A DNA stretch of 64,000 bases. Source: an uncultured Desulfuromonas sp. (GTDB lineage Bacteria > Desulfobacterota > Desulfuromonadia > Desulfuromonadales > Desulfuromonadaceae). The stretch is taken from assembly GCF_963676955.1 (NCBI RefSeq), contig NZ_OY781461.1, positions 2,722,225 to 2,786,224 on the forward strand. Reading direction: 5' to 3'. Numbering within the stretch: position 1 is the first letter of the stretch; every line of letters starts with the position of its first letter. The notes beneath the pieces are model-generated. The model did not search any database. It saw only the letters and a program-made list of their open reading frames with translations, and was not told the DNA's origin. Positions 47,106 to 55,327 of the stretch are shown here, one piece after another. The translations under genes were made by a program, and so were the position numbers.

Positions 47106-47624
47106 ATGTCGCCCATGAAGAAAATCGCGGTACTTTCCGACACCCACTTTAACACCTTAGCTGAGGCGTCAGCCCTGGTTGAACGTTTATTGGCGAGCTG
47201 TTTTTCCGATGTGGATGCGGTGATTCACGCCGGAGATCTGGTTCATCCGGAGTTGGGTCTGCTGTTTGACGGTCTGCCCTTTTACAGCGTCCAGGGCAAT
47301 ATGGACTGCGCTCAGCCCGGTGTGCCGACGCAGCGCATTCTGACCCTTGAGTCGTGGCGTATCGGCGTGGTGCATGGCTGGGGGACGAAAGATGATCTGG
47401 AACAGCGCATGCTGGATCATTTTGTGCCGGCTCATCTTGATTGCCTGATCTACGGCCACACGCATCGTCCGGTCTGTCGTCGGGTGGGAGAGATTCTGGT
47501 GGTTAATCCAGGCAGTGCCGCGGATCGTCGCAGTGAACCCTGGCATTCCGTGGCGTTGCTTTATGCCGGTGAAACCCTTGATGCGGAGATTATCAATATT
47601 GACGCCTTGGGGGAAATCGTCTAA
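47106..47624 (+). CDS. YfcE/MJ0936-type metallophosphodiesterase
   Basis: A 172-residue calcineurin-like phosphoesterase. Metal-binding motifs are LSDTHFN (DxH), HAGDL (GDxx), QGNMDCAQ (GNxD), VHGWGTKD and GHTHRPV (GHTH). The family hydrolyses phosphodiesters in vitro; native substrates are mostly unknown. Start ATG 47106 or, more likely, ATG 47115 (MKKIAVLSDTH). Confidence 0.88.
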   Translation: MSPMKKIAVLSDTHFNTLAEASALVERLLASCFSDVDAVIHAGDLVHPELGLLFDGLPFYSVQGNMDCAQPGVPTQRILTLESWRIGVVHGWGTKDDLEQRMLDHFVPAHLDCLIYGHTHRPVCRRVGEILVVNPGSAADRRSEPWHSVALLYAGETLDAEIINIDALGEIV

Positions 47625-47726
47625 CGTCAACGGGGTATTATGGCTCGTCAATGGTTGATGGCGCCTGCAGTGTGAATTGAAGCGATGATTTTGAAGATTC
47701 GATATAGTTTGGGGGGGAATTGAGCA

Positions 47727-48275
47727 ATGAAATTTGTCAAGCTTTTCCTGGCTCTGGTGGGCCTGGCGCTGGTTTTTATCTTCTGTAAAGACAACGATAC
47801 AAAAGTTGTCATTAGTTTCCTTGATTATCAGTCGCCGGAGATTTATCTTTTTTTGCTGATCATGACCACGTTTGTGCTCGGCATGATCGCGGCCTCGTTC
47901 GCCAACACCATTAAGATTATTCAGCTCAAGCGGCAGCTCAAGCAGTTGCAACCTGACGATACTGAGCAGGTCAAGGAGACCAAGGCTGATAAGAAGAAGG
48001 ATCGTAAAGCCCGTAAGCAGGAGCAGGAAAAAGACACCAAACCGCCTGTTGCTGATGCGCCGAAGACCGTCGTTGAAGAGCCTGCTCCCGTGGTTGCAGA
48101 AACACCTGCTCCTCCGGAGACGGACGAGGTGAGTGATGCCGTTTATGAGGAACCTGCCGCCTCAGAGCCAGCTGCCGAGGAAGCACCTGCAGTAATCGAA
48201 TTGCCTCAGGGACCGATGGAAGAACCTCAGCCTGAAAAACAGCCGGCAGACGAATCGCAACCGAAACAATCTTAA
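47727..48275 (+). CDS. LapA-domain membrane protein with charged Pro/Ala/Glu tail
   Basis: A 182-residue inner-membrane protein. Residues 1-70 form the LapA (DUF1049) unit: helix VKLFLALVGLALVFIFCK, a short DNDTKVVISFLDYQSPE loop, and a second helix. This is followed by a basic coiled-coil (IIQLKRQLKQL) and a disordered tail rich in Lys, then Pro, Ala and Glu. LapA in E. coli acts with LapB in LPS assembly control; here no lapB is adjacent, so the role is open. GGGGGGG precedes the ATG. Confidence 0.78.
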   Translation: MKFVKLFLALVGLALVFIFCKDNDTKVVISFLDYQSPEIYLFLLIMTTFVLGMIAASFANTIKIIQLKRQLKQLQPDDTEQVKETKADKKKDRKARKQEQEKDTKPPVADAPKTVVEEPAPVVAETPAPPETDEVSDAVYEEPAASEPAAEEAPAVIELPQGPMEEPQPEKQPADESQPKQS

Positions 48276-48304
48276 CCTCGCTGTCAAACAACAAGGACCT
48301 CGAC

Positions 48305-48919
48305 ATGCTGGAAATTTTCCAAAAAGGTGGTCCTCTGATGTATCCGATCCTGTTCTGCTCGGTGTTGGCGTTGGCCATTTTTCTCGAGCGGGTTTGGGTG
48401 TACAGAGGCTTGATCAAACAATCCCGGCGCTTACGAGACGAGGTCGAACTGCTGGTTCGCAATGAGCATATTGCCGATGCCCTGGCAATTTGCCGTGAAC
48501 GGCGAACATTGCTGGCCCCCATCTATGTTGTGGCGCTCAATGCCGCCGGTCGCAGTCGTGATCAAATCAAGACCCTGGTGGAAGAGGTCGGCGAGCGTTA
48601 CAGCGTGACCTTGGACCGGTATCTTGGTTTGTTGGGAACCATTGCCACCATTGCACCGCTCCTTGGTCTCCTCGGCACGGTTCTCGGTATGATCCGCGCT
48701 TTTACCCAGTTGGCGGTCCAGGGGGTGGGGACTCCGGCCACGCTGGGCGGCGGCATCTCCGAGGCGCTGATTACCACGGCAACAGGTTTGTCCGTTGCCA
48801 TTCCGACCATCCTTCTGCACAAATATCTGACCAGCCGCTCGGACAATATTGCCCATCAACTGGAAATTCATGCCCTGGATCTGGTCGACCTGCTGGCTCA
48901 TGATGCCAAGCGCCCATAA
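48305..48919 (+). CDS. ExbB/TolQ-family proton channel protein
   Basis: A 204-residue inner-membrane protein with three helices: residues 10-30, and two after about 110, the latter pair with IATIAPLLGLLGTVLGMIRA, the conserved channel motif. With the adjacent ExbD it forms a proton-driven motor for outer-membrane transport (TonB) or envelope integrity (Tol). No tonB or tol gene is in the window, so the choice between ExbB and TolQ is open; length and sequence favour ExbB. Confidence 0.88.
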   Translation: MLEIFQKGGPLMYPILFCSVLALAIFLERVWVYRGLIKQSRRLRDEVELLVRNEHIADALAICRERRTLLAPIYVVALNAAGRSRDQIKTLVEEVGERYSVTLDRYLGLLGTIATIAPLLGLLGTVLGMIRAFTQLAVQGVGTPATLGGGISEALITTATGLSVAIPTILLHKYLTSRSDNIAHQLEIHALDLVDLLAHDAKRP

Positions 48920-48950
48920 GCAATAAATTACATCAAGACAAGGACACGTC

Positions 48951-49364
48951 ATGGCGTTTAAACGAAAAGAACGGGACGAAGTTCGTGTTGAATTGACCTC
49001 CATGGTTGATGTGGTTTTCCTGCTGCTGATTTTCTTCATGATTTCCACGACCTTTGTCGATTCTACCGGAATCGACATCAACCTGCCCCAAGCCGGCACT
49101 CAGAAACTCGACAAGCACCCGGAAGAGGTTAAAGTCTATCTGGAAAAGTCGGGGTTGATTCATCTCGAAGATCGTTTAGTCTCTATGGAGGATCTTCGAT
49201 CCCACTTGGCCGCTTATGGTGAACGCGCAGCACAAACCACGTTTATTCTGCTGGCCGATAAACAGGCGCAGCATGGTAAAGTAGTGCAACTGATGGATGC
49301 TGCCCAGCGCGCCGGTTTTGCCAAGCTGGCCATTGCGACAGAACCGGAGGTAACAAAACGTTGA
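48951..49364 (+). CDS. ExbD/TolR-family protein
   Basis: A 137-residue protein with a short cytosolic start, one membrane helix containing the proton-carrying aspartate (ELTSMVDVVFLLLIFFMIST), and a periplasmic domain with QKLDKHPEEVKVYLEK and VVQLMDAAQRAGFAKLAIAT. It is the partner of the upstream ExbB-like protein, 31 bp away. Confidence 0.9.
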   Translation: MAFKRKERDEVRVELTSMVDVVFLLLIFFMISTTFVDSTGIDINLPQAGTQKLDKHPEEVKVYLEKSGLIHLEDRLVSMEDLRSHLAAYGERAAQTTFILLADKQAQHGKVVQLMDAAQRAGFAKLAIATEPEVTKR

Positions 49365-49412
49365 TCGGCGGGGGCGTTTTCCCTGCCTCTTTGTGATTTC
49401 ACAGGAGGGTGA

Positions 49413-50501
49413 ATGAAAACCATCGCAGTTTTGACCGGAGGGGGCGATTGCCCGGGGTTAAATGCCGTTATCCGTGGCGTGGTACGCAGCGCCGTTGGCA
49501 CACACGGTTGGCGGGTGATCGGCATTGAGGATGGCTTTGACGGATTACTTTCGGGGATCAAAACCCGTGAGTTGGACCTCAAAGCAGTGCGTGGCATTCT
49601 GCAGCTGGGGGGAACCATTCTCGGCACCAGTAATCATGGCAACCCGTTGCATTATCCCGTCATGGAGAACGGTGAGATCCACTGGATGGACGTGTCGTCC
49701 CAGGTGGTGGAACATTTCAACGGTATTGGCGCGGATGCCTTGATTGCTGTTGGTGGTGACGGTACCCTGAAGATTGCTCAACGGTTGTACGAACTGGGGA
49801 TGAATGTGGTTGGGATTCCCAAAACCATTGATAATGATCTCAAGGCTACGGATGTCACGTTTGGCTACAACACCGCTGTCGGCGTGGTGACCGAAGCTCT
49901 CGACCGCCTTCACACGACAGCGGAGAGTCATCACCGGGTGATGGTGGTCGAAGTGATGGGCCGTGACGCCGGCTGGATTGCTCTCGAATCCGGGATTTCC
50001 GGTGGTGCCGATGTGATCCTGCTGCCGGAAATTCCTTTCTCCATCGAAAAAGTTTGTGCTGCCATCCGTCAGCGTCGAGAACGCGGGGGACGGTTCTCTA
50101 TTGTTGTTGTGGCTGAAGGCGCTCATCCTCAGGACGGTGAGCAGGTGATTCAGGAATCCGCCAATAAGAGTCGTGGCGGGGTGGATCGTCTTGGTGGCAT
50201 CGGTGAACACGTTGCCGGGCAGATTACCCAATGCCTTGATATGGAAGTGCGTACCGTGGTCCTCGGTCATCTGCAGCGCGGCGGTACGCCGTCACCTTTT
50301 GACCGGATTCTCGGCACCCGTTTTGGTGTCAAAGCGGTTGACCTGATCGCCGATGACGATTATGGAAAAATGGTCGCATTACGCGGTCGTTCCGTGGTCG
50401 CAACCACTCTGGCTGAAGCTGTCGGCTCATTGAATCTGGTGCCGGCGCATGGAGAGATGGTGCAGGCCGCCGAAAAACTGGGGATTATGCTCGGTCGTTA
50501 G
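49413..50501 (+). CDS. pfkA: 6-phosphofructokinase, group III (mixed-substrate type)
   Basis: Phosphorylates fructose 6-phosphate; 362 residues. N-terminal TGGGDCPGLNAVIRG, the phosphate-site motif VGGDGTLK (114-120) and PKTIDNDL (136-143). Glycine 117 (after GGD) is the ATP-type residue, whereas lysine 137 (PKTID instead of PGTID) is the residue of PPi-type enzymes; this combination defines the group III enzymes, usually ATP-dependent and not strongly allosteric. The 3' end overlaps the convergent CDF transporter gene by 17 bp. Confidence 0.93.
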   Translation: MKTIAVLTGGGDCPGLNAVIRGVVRSAVGTHGWRVIGIEDGFDGLLSGIKTRELDLKAVRGILQLGGTILGTSNHGNPLHYPVMENGEIHWMDVSSQVVEHFNGIGADALIAVGGDGTLKIAQRLYELGMNVVGIPKTIDNDLKATDVTFGYNTAVGVVTEALDRLHTTAESHHRVMVVEVMGRDAGWIALESGISGGADVILLPEIPFSIEKVCAAIRQRRERGGRFSIVVVAEGAHPQDGEQVIQESANKSRGGVDRLGGIGEHVAGQITQCLDMEVRTVVLGHLQRGGTPSPFDRILGTRFGVKAVDLIADDDYGKMVALRGRSVVATTLAEAVGSLNLVPAHGEMVQAAEKLGIMLGR

Positions 50502-51444
50502 ACGCTGGTTGCCCTGACTGTGCCGGACGGTGTTCCCTGGCCTCACACGGGGCATTGCAGGTGGTGCAGTTACGACACTGTTCACATTCCGTCGGCTCAA
50601 GGTGGATGGTGATATCTGCATTAGGGATCTGCTGCTGGATATCCTTTTCAACGGCGTCGGCAATGGCATGGGCCTCCTGAATGGTCTTGAAACGACAGAA
50701 GGTCAGATGGAAATCAATTAACCGCTTGGTCCCGCTGCGGCGGGACCTCAGGTGGTGGTAGCCCGTCACATCACTGCGGTGCTGTTCAATACACTGTGAA
50801 ATTTTTTCCAATTGCTCCGCAGGCAATCCCGCATCAAGAAATTCATCGAGACAGGATCGAAATAACCCATACGCGGCTTTAAGAACATAAATTCCGACCC
50901 CTACGGACAGTGCCGGATCAAGCCATTGCCAGCCCAGTGTGTTGACGGCAACCAAACCCACCAGCAGGACCAGGTTACTGTAAACATCCGTTGCATAATG
51001 CAGTGCATCGGCCTGCAATGCGGAAGATTCCGTCTGTTTGCCCACCCGCTTCAAATAGCGACTCAATAACCACGAGACAAAAACACTCAGTGCCAGAACA
51101 CCAATGCCGACATCGACATGAGTCAGTGTCGCGCCACGGGAAAGACGGTGGATGGATTCATAGAGGATATAACCGCCTGAAACACCGACCAGCACGCTCT
51201 GGAGAAACGTGGCGGCGGTTTCGTATTTGCCGTGGCCATAGGGATGGGTGGCATCCGCGGGTTTATGGGCCTGCTTCAGGGCAAAGAAGTTGCCTAAAGA
51301 CATCAGGATATCGAGAAGGGAGTCCGCCGCCGACGACAACAGAGCCATGGAGCCGGTGATGATGCCGGTGGTCAGCTTGATGATGGCTAGAATTGTGGCG
51401 GTAAGAATAGCCAGACGGGCTGCTGTGAGGCGTTTTTGTTCCAT
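50485..51444 (-). CDS. Cation diffusion facilitator (CDF) metal transporter with cysteine-rich tail
   Basis: A 319-residue inner-membrane metal/proton antiporter. It has about six helices with the typical DSLLDILMSLGNFFAL and HPYGHGKYETAATFL motifs (metal site Asp/His) and the second-site helix DALHYATDVYSN. The cytoplasmic C-terminal domain ends in CEQCRNCTTCNAPCEAREH, six cysteines in a row of CxxC type not usual for the family, probably a metal sensor or chaperone site. It likely exports Fe, Zn or Mn. Confidence 0.9.
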   Translation of the reverse strand: MEQKRLTAARLAILTATILAIIKLTTGIITGSMALLSSAADSLLDILMSLGNFFALKQAHKPADATHPYGHGKYETAATFLQSVLVGVSGGYILYESIHRLSRGATLTHVDVGIGVLALSVFVSWLLSRYLKRVGKQTESSALQADALHYATDVYSNLVLLVGLVAVNTLGWQWLDPALSVGVGIYVLKAAYGLFRSCLDEFLDAGLPAEQLEKISQCIEQHRSDVTGYHHLRSRRSGTKRLIDFHLTFCRFKTIQEAHAIADAVEKDIQQQIPNADITIHLEPTECEQCRNCTTCNAPCEAREHRPAQSGQPASNDRA

Positions 51445-51449
51445 GACGA

Positions 51450-51944
51450 TTAGGCTGTGCTGACGCAGTCAGGCAGGGGACAGTCCTGACACCATTGCGG
51501 ATAACCGCCGTCACCCTCAATGTCCCAGAAGGATTCAATACGACGGCGGTAAAAATCGATGTCCGTCGAATAGGTCTTGATCTTTTCCAGCGTGCTGATG
51601 TCGATTTTGTTCTGTTGGTGCAGATAGGTATAGAAAATAGCCACACCCTGAAGAATCTGGGTTAATTCCTTGAGATTGGGTTCCAGGGTTTTGATAATAT
51701 ACCAGTGTCCGGCAAACTGACGGATACGCACCGGGGCGATGTCGAAAAGGTTCTCGCGGCAGGTGCCGATAATAAATTCGCGCAGAAAATAATCCGCTCC
51801 ATGGGCTAACTGCCCGGCATCCAGCGGTTCGATCCCCTCATTGAGCAGATTGGCGTGGAATTGTTTAAGCAGCGCCGCGCAGTGGTGATCAACGGCGATT
51901 TCGCTTTCAAGGGAATCAATGTTAAAACTGTTGATGTCCATCAT
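51450..51944 (-). CDS. Hypothetical protein, mostly helical, C-terminal cysteine motif
   Basis: A 164-residue cytosolic protein I do not recognise. It is predominantly helical and ends with CQDCPLPDC, a possible metal-binding motif. The ATG at 51944 is preferred, with AGGAGA about ten bases upstream; a GTG at 52019 would extend it into poorly coding sequence. It lies 5 bp upstream of the CDF transporter on the same strand, so the two are probably co-transcribed. No function is assigned. Confidence 0.65.
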   Translation of the reverse strand: MMDINSFNIDSLESEIAVDHHCAALLKQFHANLLNEGIEPLDAGQLAHGADYFLREFIIGTCRENLFDIAPVRIRQFAGHWYIIKTLEPNLKELTQILQGVAIFYTYLHQQNKIDISTLEKIKTYSTDIDFYRRRIESFWDIEGDGGYPQWCQDCPLPDCVSTA

Positions 51945-52134
51945 GAACCGATGTCTCCTGAGTTTTTTTGCAAAAGGTTCTTCTTCTGAAAAAATTTTCG
52001 GGATTGTAACATGATCCACTGATGCCGCGGGGCTTAATTGGACCGGGGCATGAAAAAAGGTTACATTTGATTTTGAGATTGTATAGTATGCAACCCCACT
52101 TGATTGAAGTGCATTTTAAGAAAAGGAGCACCTT

Positions 52135-52311
52135 GTGGACGTACCGTGCCCTCAGTGTAAAAAAATGACCCCTTGGGAAGACAATCCATGGCGACCGTTT
52201 TGTTCCGAACGGTGTCGTCTGGTGGATCTCGGCTGTTGGGTTGACGAGGATTATCGCATCGCCGGTGATCCGGCACCTGTCGCTGACGACGAGGTCGATT
52301 ACAACGTATAA
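52135..52311 (+). CDS. yacG: YacG-like zinc-binding protein
   Basis: A 58-residue gene starting with GTG behind AAGGAG. The protein carries the YacG zinc site CPQC and [14 protein letters not shown], and the middle [12 protein letters not shown]. YacG in E. coli inhibits DNA gyrase by binding GyrB and its zinc finger is of this form; the tail is acidic. The short length and motif make the identification reliable, the gyrase role is taken from the family. It precedes queD by 36 bp. Confidence 0.82.
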   Translation: MDVPCPQCKKMTPWEDNPWRPFCSERCRLVDLGCWVDEDYRIAGDPAPVADDEVDYNV

Positions 52312-52347
52312 TAATACCTGATTTCAAATAGATCGCTGGAGAACTTT

Positions 52348-52719
52348 ATGTACCGTCTTAAGATTTGTACCCACTTTGCCGCTGCCCATAATCTGATCAA
52401 TTACGATGGTGATTGTGAAAACCTGCATGGCCACAATTGGAAAGTTGAAGTCACGGTCCGCGCGAAAGAGCTGGATGAGTCCGGACTCGGCATCGACTTT
52501 AAGATTCTCAAGGCTCGCACCAAAGAGCTGCTGGCCACGTTGGATCACAAATATCTGAACGAATTGCCACCATTCAAGGAATCAAGCCCTTCTTCGGAAA
52601 ATATCGGCCGTTATCTGTTTGAAGCTTTGGAAGACGTGCTCAATTCGGACAACGTTCAAGTGGATTGCGTCAATGTCTGGGAGTCGGAGAACGCTTGTGC
52701 CAGTTACAGCCGTGACTGA
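52348..52719 (+). CDS. queD: 6-carboxytetrahydropterin synthase
   Basis: Second step of queuosine (7-deazaguanine) biosynthesis; 123 residues. It has the zinc histidines in HFAAAHNL and ENLHGHNW, the catalytic Cys near GDCENLHGH, and the later DHKYLNE and WESENACASY motifs. GGAG precedes the ATG. It overlaps the queE start region. Confidence 0.93.
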   Translation: MYRLKICTHFAAAHNLINYDGDCENLHGHNWKVEVTVRAKELDESGLGIDFKILKARTKELLATLDHKYLNELPPFKESSPSSENIGRYLFEALEDVLNSDNVQVDCVNVWESENACASYSRD

Positions 52720-53452
52720 TCTGCCTGTTGTTGAACTGTTCTCATCCATTCAGGGCGAAGGACCGCTGGTCGGCTGTCGCCAGGTTTTTTTGCGCCTGGC
52801 CGGTTGTAATCTGAACTGTGCATATTGTGACACGGATTTTCAGCCGACCGACCAGGCTCGGATTGAGACACAACCGGGCAGTGAACAGTTTCTTTTCTGG
52901 GAAAATCCGCTGAAAATTGAACGCGTGATGACCCATCTGCGCGCGTGGCAACAACACTGCCCGAAGCTACATCACTCGTTGTCCTTGACCGGCGGAGAAC
53001 CTTTGCTTCATGGCGATGCCCTTAAAGAGTGGTTACCGCAATTGCGCACTCTGGTTCCCATTCAACTTGAAACCAATGGCACGCTGCCCCAGGCCCTCGA
53101 ATTGGTGATTGACCAGGTTGATTGGGTGGTCATGGATATCAAGCTGGAATCGCAGACTCGCGAAGCAACACCGTGGACGCAGCACGCGGCGTTTCTCCGT
53201 GTGGCCCGGCAGCGTTCCTGCAGTGTCAAATTGGTCGTGGGACCGGGCACTTCTGAGGAGGAGTTGCTTCAAGCGGCACAGATGGTCCGAGACAATGCTC
53301 CTGATGCTGAGGTGTTTCTCCAGCCACGAACCGTAGACGGGCAGTGCTCGCTCAATGGTCGTATTCTGTTGCAGTGGCAGGAGCTGATGGCTGAGCAGGG
53401 GGTGAGGGCGCGCGTTGTGCCGCAGACGCATTGTTTCTTGGCGGTTCTTTAG
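52697..53452 (+). CDS. queE: 7-carboxy-7-deazaguanine synthase
   Basis: Radical SAM ring contraction in queuosine biosynthesis; about 251 residues. The N-terminus has VELFSSIQGEGPLVGCRQVF, then the cluster motif GCNLNCAYCDTDF (CxxxCxxC), and SLTGGEPLLH. Start is uncertain: GTG 52697 (GGAGA six bases upstream) or GTG 52712. It overlaps queD, so the pair is translationally linked. A large inverted repeat follows the stop. Confidence 0.92.
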   Translation: MPVTAVTDLPVVELFSSIQGEGPLVGCRQVFLRLAGCNLNCAYCDTDFQPTDQARIETQPGSEQFLFWENPLKIERVMTHLRAWQQHCPKLHHSLSLTGGEPLLHGDALKEWLPQLRTLVPIQLETNGTLPQALELVIDQVDWVVMDIKLESQTREATPWTQHAAFLRVARQRSCSVKLVVGPGTSEEELLQAAQMVRDNAPDAEVFLQPRTVDGQCSLNGRILLQWQELMAEQGVRARVVPQTHCFLAVL

Positions 53453-53505
53453 CAGGGTGTTGAAAAACATCCTGAGGATGATTTTTTCAACACCCTGTTA
53501 GCTTT
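53453..53505 (+). terminator. Large inverted repeat / terminator after queE
   Basis: A 15-bp arm CAGGGTGTTGAAAAA pairs with TTTTTCAACACCCTG, with a further inner stem CATCC/GGATG, giving an almost continuous 20-bp hairpin. TTAGCTTTTGG follows. I recall similar hairpins as dispersed elements in Geobacter-type genomes, so it may be a repeat family rather than a simple terminator. Confidence 0.7.
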
Positions 53506-53737
53506 TGGCTGAACCCTCTCGGGTTAAATGGCCATGTCCTTGTGTTTCACTCTTCCTGCACATTGCGATTTTTAGTGCGTTCGGCGTTTCTGAAAGGAAA
53601 AGCTTTGATGGCTGGCCACTTCGGCGGTTTCGGCCTTGTGTGAACGGCACGATGCTGTGCCATACACACGAATTTTTAGCAGTGACAGAGCTCTCGATTT
53701 GAAAATTGGTGCTTCGGAAGGAATGGTCGCCGTTGCG
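53506..53737. other. Intergenic region, no gene supported
   Basis: 232 bp between queE and coaD (convergent). Short frames on both strands lack ribosome sites. Composition is unlike the flanking genes, and it may be a degenerate repeat next to the hairpin at 53453. Confidence 0.4.
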
Positions 53738-54229
53738 CTATTCTTCGGCTTCAGGAAACTTCTCCGCCAGCTTCTTCAAGACAATCTCCGGAACAAACTC
53801 ACTGATCGGGCCGTTCAATGACGCCATCTCTTTGACGATGGATGAACTCAAATAGCCGTAGCGGACCGAGGTCATCATGAACATGGTTTCCACTTCCTTC
53901 TGTACGGTATGGTTCATTTGAGCCAGCTGAAATTCGTACTCGAAGTCGGAAACAGCGCGCAAGCCACGCAGGATGACGCGTGACCCTTTGCGCATGACGT
54001 AGTCAATCAGCAAGCCGTCAATGGTGTCGACGATAATTCGCGGGTTCTCTCCAACAACAGCACGAATCATTTCAACCCGTTCTTCAACGGTGAACAGTCC
54101 CTTTTTGGAGGAGTTTTTGGCGACGGCAACAATAATGGTGTCAAAGGCGTGTAAGCCGCGCTGAATAATGTCCAGATGGCCGTTGGTGATTGGATCAAAC
54201 GAACCCGGGTAGACTGCGGTGCGATTCAT
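53738..54229 (-). CDS. coaD: Phosphopantetheine adenylyltransferase
   Basis: Penultimate step of coenzyme A synthesis; 163 residues. N-terminal nucleotidyltransferase motif AVYPGSFDPITNGHLDII with the T/HxGH signature, RGLRAVSDFEYEFQLA and the C-terminal YLSSSIVKEMASL. Overlaps the rsmD stop by 4 bp; rsmD-coaD is a common pair. Confidence 0.97.
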   Translation of the reverse strand: MNRTAVYPGSFDPITNGHLDIIQRGLHAFDTIIVAVAKNSSKKGLFTVEERVEMIRAVVGENPRIIVDTIDGLLIDYVMRKGSRVILRGLRAVSDFEYEFQLAQMNHTVQKEVETMFMMTSVRYGYLSSSIVKEMASLNGPISEFVPEIVLKKLAEKFPEAEE

Positions 54230-54795
54230 GGCGTCTCCTTGGTCGGGGTGTGGGCAAAAAGGTGCAGGGCTGTCGAGCCATAGGTTTTTACATTGATCCG
54301 GTAATAGTTTCCCAGAAACTCCTGCACGGAGGTCGCTTTATCTTCTTCAGCACAGATCAGGCCGTCAGGCTTCAATAAGTCCAGCCGGCTGATCCGGGTA
54401 ATGGTTGTATCCACAAGTCCTTTGCGGTAAGGGGGGTCGAGAAAAATCAGGTCAAAAGATCCCCGGAGCCTCTCCAGGGCACGTTCAACCGGCAGCGCAA
54501 TGAGCTGACAGCGTTGCGACATCCCGCACTGGGCACTGTTGGCTTGGATCAGTTTTTGCGCTTGTCGCCCGGAGTCGACAAAACAGGCGTGAGCGGCACC
54601 GCGACTTAACGCTTCGAGTCCCAGGGCTCCGGTGCCGGCGAACAGGTCGAGAACCTCCAGACCCTCGAATGAACCGAGACGACTGGCCAGACTGCTGAAC
54701 AGGGCTTCACGAACCCGGTCGCTGGTGGGTCGTATTTCCATGCCTTGTACACTGGCAAGCTGTTTGCCGCGGGCCTGGCCGCTGATGATACGCAC
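54226..54795 (-). CDS. rsmD: 16S rRNA (guanine-966 N2)-methyltransferase
   Basis: Methylates G966 of 16S rRNA; 189 residues. Features are MRIISGQARGKQL, RPTSDRVREALFSSL, motif I LDLFAGTGALGLEALSRGA and the catalytic motif IFLDPPYRKG. Overlaps coaD. Confidence 0.96.
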   Translation of the reverse strand: MRIISGQARGKQLASVQGMEIRPTSDRVREALFSSLASRLGSFEGLEVLDLFAGTGALGLEALSRGAAHACFVDSGRQAQKLIQANSAQCGMSQRCQLIALPVERALERLRGSFDLIFLDPPYRKGLVDTTITRISRLDLLKPDGLICAEEDKATSVQEFLGNYYRINVKTYGSTALHLFAHTPTKETP

Positions 54796-54806
54796 GCGGG
54801 ACTCCG

Positions 54807-55112
54807 TTATTTTTTCGGCAGCTCGATCTTGCCTTCCGGAGTTGGCCGAAACAGCAAAATGGTGCGACCGAGAATCTGTACGACGGCACTGCCTGTTGTC
54901 GTGCTGAGCTGCTCGCTGACGTCCTTGCGATCCATCAGGCAGCCTTCGAGCAGCTTGACTTTGATCAGTTCGTGCTGGTCAAGGGCCTCTTCAACACTGT
55001 CGATGACCCCCTGACTCACGGTGTCCTTGCCGATCAGAACCACCGGATTGAGGTGGTGGCCGAGGCCGCGGAGGAATCGATTTTGTTTTCCACTCAGGGA
55101 GACTGTGGTCAT
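54807..55112 (-). CDS. yhbY: CRM-domain RNA-binding protein YhbY
   Basis: A 101-residue CRM-domain protein associated with pre-50S particles. It has LSGKQNRFLRGLGHHLNP and VLIGKDTVSQGV at the N-terminus, and the GxxG-like VQILGRTILLFR at the C-terminus. It starts the minus-strand trio yhbY-rsmD-coaD. Confidence 0.93.
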   Translation of the reverse strand: MTTVSLSGKQNRFLRGLGHHLNPVVLIGKDTVSQGVIDSVEEALDQHELIKVKLLEGCLMDRKDVSEQLSTTTGSAVVQILGRTILLFRPTPEGKIELPKK

Positions 55113-55177
55113 AGATCTGTGTCCATTTCAGCGAACAATAGGGATATTGGGCAACGCCGGCATTTTTGCAACAGCCT

Positions 55178-55206
55178 GTTATACCCGTTGCGCCGTCAAA
55201 TAGCAA
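55178..55206 (-). promoter_or_regulatory. Putative sigma-70 promoter of yhbY-rsmD-coaD
   Basis: On the minus strand TTGCTA (55201-55206), a 17-bp spacer and TATAAC (55178-55183), about 65 bp before the yhbY start. Confidence 0.5.
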
Positions 55207-55327
55207 TTCCCCAATTTTATTGACGATATATCGACCCCACGGTACAACTGAATACAAATGTGGCGATTGATCAAACTTCTCAGGCTCTTGCAATCGACAT
55301 ATCTGGTCTTTTTACCGACGGAGAACC

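Noticed and set aside
53505-53702. 65-codon plus-strand frame after the queE hairpin
   Set aside because: No start signal and no protein features; the region may be a repeat remnant.
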